From Eubacteriaceae bacterium (GTDB lineage Bacteria > Bacillota > Clostridia > Lachnospirales > Lachnospiraceae), in NCBI GenBank assembly GCA_910575665.1, contig CAJTFB010000024.1, positions 1 to 61,367 of the forward strand: a stretch of DNA of 61,367 nt, read 5' to 3'. The translations under genes and the position numbers were made by a program. Below, in pieces: positions 17,480 through 24,505 of the stretch. The first letter of the stretch is position 1. Every line of letters starts with the position of its first letter. Under the pieces are notes generated by a model. That model had not been told where the DNA came from, did no database searches, and was given only the letters and a program-made list of their open reading frames with translations.

Positions 17480-17553
17480 AATCATTGCAAGAAAAATATG
17501 TGTTGTAATTACATTCAATTGAATATAATAGAACAAGAATAGGATACATTTGG
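17476..17553 (+). pseudogene. Deletion scar: subtilase start joined to LRR gene end
   Basis: Bases 17476-17512 match the first ~45 bases of the subtilase at 8030 (with a short internal deletion). Bases 17513-17553 match the end and downstream bases of the LRR gene at 4806-4845. Everything between, a protease and probably two LRR genes, is absent. The ATGA overlap with the ligase is retained. This is direct evidence that a full cassette once followed ligase copy 2. Confidence 0.75.
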
Positions 17554-17573
17554 GGTGGTAGAAAGGTGATAGA

Positions 17574-19070
17574 ATGGAAAATTTAAATTCGGAGATTACT
17601 CCGGTAAATATGGAAGGGCTGGATTGTATCGACAATACAGTCCTTACTATATGTAATTATTTCCGGGGGGAATATGAAAAGGTGTTATGGGATTCCTGGA
17701 GCATTCGCTATATGCCGGATTTTGTCATAGGAAAAGGCTTAAAGGTTTGTCCGAAGCGTATTCAGGATCATGTAAGAAAAATTTATGGCATTGACTTTAT
17801 GCCCCAGGGAAATTTGGGGAAACATGAGATAAAATCAAAAATCAGTCAGTATATACAAGAAGACCAGCTTTTAGTGGCTGGGATCAAGACGAATTCCATA
17901 CCCTGGCAGAAGTCATATAATCAAAATGATTACAGAGTACATTTTTTGATTTTTACAGGTATGGGGGAAGAGGGAATCTGGTGTGTGGATACAATGCCCT
18001 CTAAATCCAACGTCATCCTCCAGTGGAACGATGTGCAGCGGGGCCTGTTAAGCCTTATCCGGGTAAAGGTGAAGCCCATAGTAGGATCAAAAGCGCCCAA
18101 AATGAAAAAAGTGTACAAAAACGTAAGGTATAAAGTTCACTGCAAAGATATAGAATCCTTAAGAAAAAAGATACGTGAGGATTTTGAAGTCCAGAGGGAG
18201 TTTGGGGATCAAAAAAATATATGGCGTATTCCGTTATACAATCTTTTTTACATCATTCTTGGAAGGCATATTCAGTTTGAAAAATATCTTACCAAAGAGT
18301 GCGGTATCAAGTACGCTTTATTGGCAGATCAGATGCGGGATCTTATCGTGGAATGGGAAGCTCTAAAAATACTTACTGTCAAAATGCACAGAGAATATAC
18401 AACAAGCAGATTGACGCCATCGAAAGTACGTAATTATCAGGATATATATGCAGAAAACCTGGAGAAGATACAGCGGATGGAGAAGAGTGCCAAAGAGTGT
18501 TTTGAAAAGATCTACAAAGAACAGGAAAGTGACAGGTATGCCAGGGCAAATTCGTACCAGGAAGATCCTGTGCAGGAAATATTTTTGGATCTGCCATACA
18601 ATGAATATACACATATGCTTCACCCAGAGGATTTTTATGTGGATAAGGTATTGGAATATGGGAGGATATGGGAGGCAGAACAATGCAGATTTAGCTTAAA
18701 AGAGGTTGGTCCAGATGAGTATAATTGTTTAAAATGTGAGGGTCAGGTGTTGCCGGTTAAAAAGAAGATTAAAGGTATTTATCTCCTGCTCTACGCCACA
18801 TATGGTTCACAGTTGGCAGAATTGGAAATAGGCTATGAAGAGGAAGTTGTGAGAGAAAAGATAGCGGTGTCGGATTGGGTGGAACGGCCATTAAGCCGGG
18901 AAACCGTTATCTGGCAGGCGGCATTTAGAAATAAGACGCCGGGCGGTCTGAATCATACTGGAAAACTTGTATGCACAAAAGTAGAGGGGGCTTCTCAGAG
19001 TCAGTGCAGTTATGTGAAACTTCCTGGCTGTAAGGATATACATATCCTGGCGGTAACGGTATTGAGTTAA
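17574..19070 (+). CDS. BtrH-like papain-fold acyltransferase candidate with C-terminal beta-sandwich
   Basis: The 498-residue protein begins with a region resembling BtrH_N/C39-like cysteine acyltransferases: Cys18 (MEGLDCIDNTVL), then LLVAGIKTNSIPW, His123 (DYRVHFLIFTG) and Asp139 (IWCVDTMPSK), a plausible Cys-His-Asp triad. BtrH in butirosin synthesis transfers an acyl chain from an acyl carrier protein to an amine. The middle (about 190-340) is helical and charged; the C-terminus (about 380-498) looks like a beta-sandwich (KGIYLLLYATYG ... AVSDW). There is no signal peptide. ATG 17574 follows AAAGGTG. It is the last gene of the island, behind the ligase, which supports an acyl-ACP role. 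The acceptor is unknown. Confidence 0.65.
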   Translation: MENLNSEITPVNMEGLDCIDNTVLTICNYFRGEYEKVLWDSWSIRYMPDFVIGKGLKVCPKRIQDHVRKIYGIDFMPQGNLGKHEIKSKISQYIQEDQLLVAGIKTNSIPWQKSYNQNDYRVHFLIFTGMGEEGIWCVDTMPSKSNVILQWNDVQRGLLSLIRVKVKPIVGSKAPKMKKVYKNVRYKVHCKDIESLRKKIREDFEVQREFGDQKNIWRIPLYNLFYIILGRHIQFEKYLTKECGIKYALLADQMRDLIVEWEALKILTVKMHREYTTSRLTPSKVRNYQDIYAENLEKIQRMEKSAKECFEKIYKEQESDRYARANSYQEDPVQEIFLDLPYNEYTHMLHPEDFYVDKVLEYGRIWEAEQCRFSLKEVGPDEYNCLKCEGQVLPVKKKIKGIYLLLYATYGSQLAELEIGYEEEVVREKIAVSDWVERPLSRETVIWQAAFRNKTPGGLNHTGKLVCTKVEGASQSQCSYVKLPGCKDIHILAVTVLS

Positions 19071-19072
19071 GA

Positions 19073-19102
19073 GGGCGGAGCACACAGATCGTGGCTCCGC
19101 CC
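19073..19102 (+). terminator. Hairpin after the acyltransferase
   Basis: GGGCGGAGC and GCTCCGCCC form a perfect 9-bp GC-rich stem with a 12-base loop two bases after the stop codon. The T tract is poor (CCTGTTCATT), but position and strength suit an operon terminator. It marks the right edge of the A+T-rich island; the convergent hemerythrin gene ends at 19139. Confidence 0.6.
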
Positions 19103-19138
19103 CCTGTTCATTAACACTTCAGATCAGTTATGTAAATC

Positions 19139-20488
19139 CTATTGTTTTTTCTTTTCAAAGAAAGCATCAATATTTTCCTTTATCGCTGCGGGTTCCAGAT
19201 TTTTCAAAAGATACCCAGCAGGTTTCAGGGACTTAACTTTTTGTACGCTTTCCGGGTCGCTTCTTCCGGTCAGGAAAATGACGGGTATATCTGCAAGGGC
19301 CTGGTCGGAGCGGATCATTTCAAGAGTCTGCCTTCCGTCGCACACCGGCATCTCATAGTCTAAAAGAACCAGGTCAGGTTTATTTAACGTAATGCACCGG
19401 ATCGCGGCGATACTGGATTCTGCCAGTGTGATATCATAATCCTCAGATAACAGTTTTCCCATATGCTGCCGTACCGTCATGGAATCGTCTACTACGAGAA
19501 CTCTTGGCTTATTGCTTGCGGTCTCTCGCTTTTTCAGGTATTCTTTCACTTCCTCCATCGCATTGTCCGCTTCAATCGGAGTGCCGATGTTGCTTTCAAG
19601 GAGATGAGGTGCAGTGGCGCAGTAGGCAAAATAACCGCTTCCTGTGTTAAACAAGAGACTGAGGTGTGGGTTTTCTTTTGTGAAAGCTTTTTGAAATTGA
19701 TCATAGGCCAGGAGATTTTCCGTTTTCAGCTCATATGTGTCTTCTGTCGGAAATTGTTCCATAACACGCTTTACAAACTGTCTGGCGGTGTATCGGGCGG
19801 CATGGACCAGCATATTATCCAGCTTATTTGTTTTGATACCTATAATTTTTCCCACCGTATTGATCAACAGATTTTCTTCAAAGACCAGAATAACTTCCTG
19901 CTTCTTCTCATTTTTGGGGGTTCCATAGATTAGACGGTAATATACGCCGTTTCCAAATTTTTCTCCATTGTAAGCGTCGCTGACCAGATGGGATTCCAGT
20001 TGAAACATATCAAACAGAAGCTGCTTGATCACTTTCTTCATAGCCGTAAGATTTTCACTCGGCAGAAGGTTTGACTGTTTCTTTCTCTGCTTACCTGTGA
20101 TGGCCATATCCTCTGTCAGGGTATGACCGATCAGCCAGCCGGCACAGACGCCCAGAAAATGTTCTACTGAGTCAGGGGAGTACGCGGACTGTTCCATCTC
20201 CTGTTCCAGTGCGGGAAGCGTATTTTCGCGGAATCCTTTATGAAGATGCCTATGCTGTTCCAATCCTTCGTAGTTGATAGAATCCATATACGCTTCTTCG
20301 TCTGCAAAATGGCTGACAGCATGTTTTTTGAAAAATTTGAGTCCTTCCCGGCACGCCCACTGACGGGTTGCTTCGTCTTCTTTAAACGCGAGGAGCTTAT
20401 TGATTATTTTAAAGAGCTTTTGATGTTCCTTATCAATAACCTCCACTCCGATTTTGAATTCTTCTTTCCATTCAAATTGGCTGTCCAT
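19139..20488 (-). CDS. Bacteriohemerythrin fused to a response-regulator receiver domain
   Basis: The 449-residue cytoplasmic protein has three parts. Residues about 1-130 are a hemerythrin-like di-iron oxygen-binding domain (DKEHQKLF, HAVSHFADEEAYM, HRHLHKGF). Residues about 150-300 form an unassigned CheX-like or dimerisation module. Residues about 325-449 are a REC domain with acidic pocket VVDDS, phospho-acceptor Asp in LLDYEMP, Thr in FLTG and Lys near LKPAGY. It probably couples oxygen or iron state to a phosphorelay. The ATG lies behind GTAGGAGG. No kinase gene is adjacent. Domain order hemerythrin-X-REC is uncommon. Confidence 0.8.
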   Translation of the reverse strand: MDSQFEWKEEFKIGVEVIDKEHQKLFKIINKLLAFKEDEATRQWACREGLKFFKKHAVSHFADEEAYMDSINYEGLEQHRHLHKGFRENTLPALEQEMEQSAYSPDSVEHFLGVCAGWLIGHTLTEDMAITGKQRKKQSNLLPSENLTAMKKVIKQLLFDMFQLESHLVSDAYNGEKFGNGVYYRLIYGTPKNEKKQEVILVFEENLLINTVGKIIGIKTNKLDNMLVHAARYTARQFVKRVMEQFPTEDTYELKTENLLAYDQFQKAFTKENPHLSLLFNTGSGYFAYCATAPHLLESNIGTPIEADNAMEEVKEYLKKRETASNKPRVLVVDDSMTVRQHMGKLLSEDYDITLAESSIAAIRCITLNKPDLVLLDYEMPVCDGRQTLEMIRSDQALADIPVIFLTGRSDPESVQKVKSLKPAGYLLKNLEPAAIKENIDAFFEKKKQ

Positions 20489-20576
20489 TATAAAATCCTC
20501 CTACTACAATATTTATAAAGGGAATATATATCCCATGGGTTGCCAACCATTGTAGTTTTTGCATATTATTATTTAT

Positions 20577-20606
20577 ATTGTAACTATTCACCCGTGAACA
20601 AGTCAA
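20577..20606 (-). promoter_or_regulatory. Promoter of the hemerythrin/REC gene
   Basis: Read on the minus strand, TTGACT (20606-20601) and TACAAT (20582-20577) are 18 bases apart and face the gene starting at 20488. The remaining part of the divergent intergenic region 20489-20882 holds no gene; a promoter for the XRE genes is presumably present, but I cannot single one out with confidence. Confidence 0.5.
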
Positions 20607-20882
20607 GATGTTTTTGGAAAGTTTGCTACATTTTATCAAGGGAAAATCTGGATAACTGTTGTTTGTCGCAATTTTGGTCTGTTGGGATGAAAAAGTCGTT
20701 TGAGGTAGAATCTTGTTGAATTAAGGCTGAAATAGGGCATTAGAACGTTTGGTATGGAATGAAAAACCTCTAAAAAACGAGGTACGTTGTAACATGTTGC
20801 GCCGTTTATGGACATATAGGTCGTTTCAGAAAGGTTAATTACTGGTATGATGAAATAAAAAGCCAAAGGAGCGATCTATATT

Positions 20883-21221
20883 ATGAAGAGGAACTCACGG
20901 AAGAAAACAGAGATAAATATTCGGATAGGAGGGCGTTTGAAACGGTTTCGGATCAAAAATGGTATATCGGCGGATGAACTGGCAGAAGCGTTTGGAATCG
21001 TGAAAGATTCTCTTCTGCGGATAGAAAATGGATCTACTGGATTATCCAGTGAATATGCTTACATTTTGGCAACCAGGTATAACTGTGATATGAATTATTT
21101 GTTTGGAGGTGTGATTTCAGAAGCGGAGTGTATAAGAGTAGAAAAGGATGTGAGAGAAGAGGACAGCCAGTGTATGGCAAGGCTGTTACATTATATTGCG
21201 GATCTTGTGGCGGAAAAATAG
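20883..21221 (+). CDS. Small XRE-family DNA-binding regulator A
   Basis: The 112-residue protein carries a lambda-repressor-like helix-turn-helix in residues about 15-70 (LKRFRIKNGISADELAEAFG ... LLRIENGSTGLS). The C-terminus is short and acidic with no sensing domain. It starts at ATG 20883 and is followed 31 bases later by a second XRE gene, likely in the same transcript. Its target is unknown. The pair stands between the hemerythrin gene and the 6S RNA locus. Confidence 0.8.
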   Translation: MKRNSRKKTEINIRIGGRLKRFRIKNGISADELAEAFGIVKDSLLRIENGSTGLSSEYAYILATRYNCDMNYLFGGVISEAECIRVEKDVREEDSQCMARLLHYIADLVAEK

Positions 21222-21252
21222 CGATACCATTATTTAAGGAGACAAATGATTA

Positions 21253-21573
21253 ATGAAAAATGCAGATTATTCAGAAATAGGATTTCGTATTATGCAGCTG
21301 AGGAACCAACAGAATATTTCAAGAGAAAGACTTGCAGATATGGCGAATATTTCCCAGAAATTTCTATATGAAATTGAATTCGGCAAAAAAGGATTTTCTG
21401 TAAGTATCTTAAAAAGTATTGCGGACAGTCTGGAAACCAGCTGTGAGTACATCGTTCGGGGTGATGATATATATTCCGATACAGAGTTATATAATGCAGT
21501 AAGATTATTTGAAGGCAGAGAAGCAGATAAGGTGGCAGAGGTACTTAAAGCATTACATGAACTGGTTTGGTAA
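21253..21573 (+). CDS. Small XRE-family DNA-binding regulator B
   Basis: The 106-residue protein is a second helix-turn-helix repressor type (MQLRNQQNISRERLADMANI, SQKFLYEIEFGKKGFS). It resembles its upstream neighbour only in general fold. The ATG follows AAGGAGACAAATGATTA. No toxin-like partner gene is present, so it is probably a plain transcriptional regulator, possibly dimerising with its neighbour. Confidence 0.8.
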   Translation: MKNADYSEIGFRIMQLRNQQNISRERLADMANISQKFLYEIEFGKKGFSVSILKSIADSLETSCEYIVRGDDIYSDTELYNAVRLFEGREADKVAEVLKALHELVW

Positions 21574-21638
21574 ATGTGTTCCGAGTTAATCATTACAGGA
21601 GGTGCGACATTTTGGAAAATAATTCTTTCAATAAGCAC

Positions 21639-21667
21639 TTGATAAAATCAAATAGATTAGGTATACT
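21639..21667 (+). promoter_or_regulatory. Promoter of the 6S-like RNA
   Basis: TTGATA (21639-21644) and TATACT (21662-21667) have a 17-base spacer. Transcription would start near 21674, just before CTTCCTGAGATGTTCG. No open frame follows until nadE, which supports a non-coding transcript. Confidence 0.65.
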
Positions 21668-21673
21668 ATGAGT

Positions 21674-21928
21674 ATGACTTCCTGAGATGTTCGATACTCT
21701 TGAATTTTTGAACCTACAATACTTTAAACGGGATTCCTATATTTGTGATTGGATGCCAGGCCGTCACTGCCGAACTTGTTCGGTACAATGGAGACATTGC
21801 AACGGAAGGCAGAAGACCACGTGCGGTTGCCCACCTAGCATATGCTAGGAGTCAAAAATCAAGAACCGGCATTTTGGGGGTTTTACAAAAGATTGTATAG
21901 GGGCAGCGAGCGAATCGCTGTCCTTTTT
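21674..21928 (+). ncRNA. ssrS: Probable 6S RNA (SsrS), RNA-polymerase-binding regulator
   Basis: The transcript bounded by promoter and terminator begins with CTTCCTGAGATGTTCGATA, which shares the CTGAGATGTTCG block found at the 5' end of E. coli 6S RNA. A long closing stem joins CTTGAATTTTTGA (21699-21711) to TCAAAAATCAAG (21852-21863), enclosing about 140 bases with further hairpins (CCTAGCATATGCTAGG). 6S RNA mimics an open promoter and holds sigma-70-type RNA polymerase. The call rests on this motif and fold; a covariance search would settle it. Confidence 0.6.
21901..21928 (+). terminator. Intrinsic terminator of the 6S-like RNA
   Basis: GGCAGCGA-GCGAA-TCGCTGTC followed by CTTTTT is a classical Rho-independent terminator (one G-U pair). 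It lies 25 bases before the nadE start and separates the small RNA from nadE. Confidence 0.75.
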
Positions 21929-21953
21929 ATAATATGTATCGATGGAGGAAGAG

Positions 21954-23960
21954 ATGTTAGATGGATTTGTAAAAGTGGCGGCATGTTCACCGGAGCTTAA
22001 GGTGGCAGATTGTGAATACAATTGTGATAAGATGATTGAAATAGCACAAAAGATGACCAATGAGGGAGCGAAGGTGCTGGCATTTCCGGAATTGTGCCTG
22101 ACGGGATATACCTGTGGCGATCTGTTTCTTCAGGATCGTCTTCTGAAAGGGGCACTGGAAGGGCTGGAGCGGTTTGCCAGGGAAACAAAAGAATGCGATA
22201 CGTTATTTTCCGCAGGACTTCCACTGCTGCATCGGGGAAGGCTTTACAATGTGGCGGCGGTAGTGTTTCATGGAGAGGTACTGGGGCTGGTTCCCAAAAG
22301 CCATATCCCAACCTATTCTGAATTCTACGAGGGACGTCATTTTGCCGGCGGGGATTCTGCATGGCAGAGAGGAACTGTGAGTGAGGAGAGCTGCGGTACC
22401 TACCGTCTTCCCTTTATGGACCGTGAAGTCCCTTTTGGAGCCAAGCAGATCTTTGTCTGCGGGCAGCTTCCGGAGCTGTCTGTCGCCATAGAGATCTGTG
22501 AGGATCTGTGGGTGCCGGTGCCGCCAAGTTCTTATCATGCCATGGCGGGGGCGACGGTCATACTCAATCCATCCGCCAGTGATGAGGTGACAGGAAAATC
22601 CGCATACCGCAGGGAGCTGGTAAAGAACCAGAGCGCACGGACCATCACTGCCTATCTCTATGCCGATGCCTCTGAGGGAGAGTCAACCACCGATCTTGTG
22701 CATGCCGGACATAATATGATCGTGGAAAACGGTGTGATGCTGGCAGAAAACCCTTCTTTTAAGGACCTTGATATCATTACAGAGATCGATGTGAAGAGAC
22801 TGATGGCGGAACGGCGTCGGATGACGACATTCCCGTTGTATGTTTCGCCGGAGAAAATGGGATACCAGATCCATACTTTCCGGTATGAGAAGGCGGAGAA
22901 GACAGAACTTACCAGATACTTTGAAAAGACGCCTTTTGTTCCAGCGACAAAGGCTTATAGAGAGGAACGCTGCGATGAGATTTTGAATATCCAGGCTTCA
23001 GGACTGGCAAAGAGACTGCGCCATACCGGCTGCCAGAGCGCGGTAATCGGCCTGTCCGGCGGGCTGGATTCCACCCTGGCCCTGCTGGTGACGGTGCGTG
23101 CCTTTGACAAACTGTCGCTGGACCGGAAGGGGATCGTCTGCGTAACGATGCCCTGCTTTGGTACCACAAACCGGACCTATGACAACGCGGTCAATCTGGC
23201 AAAAGAACTGGGGGCGGAGCTGCGAGAGATCCCCATCGAAAAGGCAGTGGAGGGGCATTTTAAAGATATCGGCCACGATATCAATGTCCATGATATTACC
23301 TATGAAAACGGACAGGCGAGAGAGCGTACACAGATTCTTATGAATATTGCCAATCAAATTGGCGGTCTTGTGATCGGAACCGGGGATATGTCAGAACTGG
23401 CGCTGGGCTGGGCGACCTACAACGGAGATCACATGTCCATGTACGGCGTGAATTGTTCCGTTCCGAAAACCCTTGTTAGGTATCTGGTGCAGTACTTTGC
23501 TGACACTTGCGCCAGCAAGAGTTGTGACACCGGTGGGAGCAATGGTGATACTTCTGGGAGTACCTTAAAGCGTGTCCTGTATGATGTTCTGGATACACCA
23601 GTGAGCCCGGAGCTTTTGCCGCCCAAGGACGGCAAAATTTCACAGAAGACAGAGGATATTGTCGGACCTTATGAACTACATGACTTTTATCTGTACTATA
23701 TGCTCCGGTTTGGATTTATGCCGTCCAAGATATTCCGGATGGCGGTTTATACCTTTGAGGGTGTGTACGATGCACCGACGATCTACCAGTGGCTTAATAC
23801 TTTCTATCACCGTTTTTTCAGGCAGCAGTTCAAGCGCTCCTGTATTCCTGATGGGCCCAAGGTGGGCTCTGTGGCGCTGTCGCCGCGGGGAGACCTCCGC
23901 ATGCCCAGTGATGCCTCCGATGCGCTATGGAAAGCAGATCTAGAGAGCATAAAGCTCTGA
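21954..23960 (+). CDS. nadE: Glutamine-dependent NAD+ synthase
   Basis: The protein of about 668 residues makes NAD+ from nicotinate adenine dinucleotide using glutamine. The N-terminal nitrilase-type amidase shows Glu (FPELCLTGYTCGDL), Lys (LVPKSHIPTYSEFYEGR) and Cys (VAIEICEDLWVP). The C-terminal synthetase shows the ATP loop GLSGGLDSTLAL and GTGDMSELALGW. ATG 21954 lies behind GGAGGA; an in-frame ATG at 21942 overlaps that site and is less likely. Length matches the two-domain family. A Ser/Gly/Thr-rich insert (about residues 520-545) in the synthetase domain is slightly unusual. Confidence 0.95.
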   Translation: MLDGFVKVAACSPELKVADCEYNCDKMIEIAQKMTNEGAKVLAFPELCLTGYTCGDLFLQDRLLKGALEGLERFARETKECDTLFSAGLPLLHRGRLYNVAAVVFHGEVLGLVPKSHIPTYSEFYEGRHFAGGDSAWQRGTVSEESCGTYRLPFMDREVPFGAKQIFVCGQLPELSVAIEICEDLWVPVPPSSYHAMAGATVILNPSASDEVTGKSAYRRELVKNQSARTITAYLYADASEGESTTDLVHAGHNMIVENGVMLAENPSFKDLDIITEIDVKRLMAERRRMTTFPLYVSPEKMGYQIHTFRYEKAEKTELTRYFEKTPFVPATKAYREERCDEILNIQASGLAKRLRHTGCQSAVIGLSGGLDSTLALLVTVRAFDKLSLDRKGIVCVTMPCFGTTNRTYDNAVNLAKELGAELREIPIEKAVEGHFKDIGHDINVHDITYENGQARERTQILMNIANQIGGLVIGTGDMSELALGWATYNGDHMSMYGVNCSVPKTLVRYLVQYFADTCASKSCDTGGSNGDTSGSTLKRVLYDVLDTPVSPELLPPKDGKISQKTEDIVGPYELHDFYLYYMLRFGFMPSKIFRMAVYTFEGVYDAPTIYQWLNTFYHRFFRQQFKRSCIPDGPKVGSVALSPRGDLRMPSDASDALWKADLESIKL

Positions 23961-23961
23961 T

Positions 23962-24411
23962 TTACTGCTCTACAGTTGCTTTGGACAGGGCGTTTTTGAT
24001 GCCGTCGATCAGCATAGTTTGGGTATATTTACTTTTTTCACTGACGGTGATGTCGTCGATGGGAGTTCCGGCCACCAGCTCTTCCTCCAGAAATTCCAGG
24101 GAGGGTTTTACTAGAGGATACATGGTGGTTACGGATTCGTCCAGATTGACCAAAGAAACGGATTTGATCTGGCTTTCATCTACGACGATTTCCAGATTCA
24201 GCGTGGTGTCTCCAAGCTGCATCTGGGAATTGTATATACCCGGATTGTATACCGCTGCTTCGGCAGTAGTGGTTTCAGCGGCGGTGTCTTCATCGCCGGA
24301 AGGATAGAACATGACGATCAGAAGTATGATGAGCAGGAGACCGAGTCCTACAAATATACCGGTATATACAAGCTCTTTCATTTGAAATACAAGTATTTTA
24401 GTTTTTGACAT
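23962..24411 (-). CDS. Membrane-anchored FMN-binding-like protein
   Basis: The 149-residue protein has one N-terminal transmembrane helix (about 14-35, LVYTGIFVGLGLLLIILLIV), a Thr/Ala linker, and an extracytoplasmic domain (YNPGIYNSQMQLGDTTLNLEIVVDE ... ITVSEKSKYTQTMLIDGIKNAL) resembling short FMN_bind domains, though no flavin attachment Thr motif is certain. The ATG follows GGGGGAATTATCCAC. It converges with nadE, leaving one base between stops, and diverges from addB. Confidence 0.55.
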   Translation of the reverse strand: MSKTKILVFQMKELVYTGIFVGLGLLLIILLIVMFYPSGDEDTAAETTTAEAAVYNPGIYNSQMQLGDTTLNLEIVVDESQIKSVSLVNLDESVTTMYPLVKPSLEFLEEELVAGTPIDDITVSEKSKYTQTMLIDGIKNALSKATVEQ

Positions 24412-24505
24412 GTGGATAATTCCCCCTTTTATGGAGCGTAGATTCCATCTTGTTATATTATATGTGCCAAAATGGGCAGATAGAACGAAAAAGGATGAAA
24501 ATTAT

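Noticed and set aside
20883-21573. Possible toxin-antitoxin pair
   Set aside because: Both genes are helix-turn-helix regulators; neither resembles a toxin.
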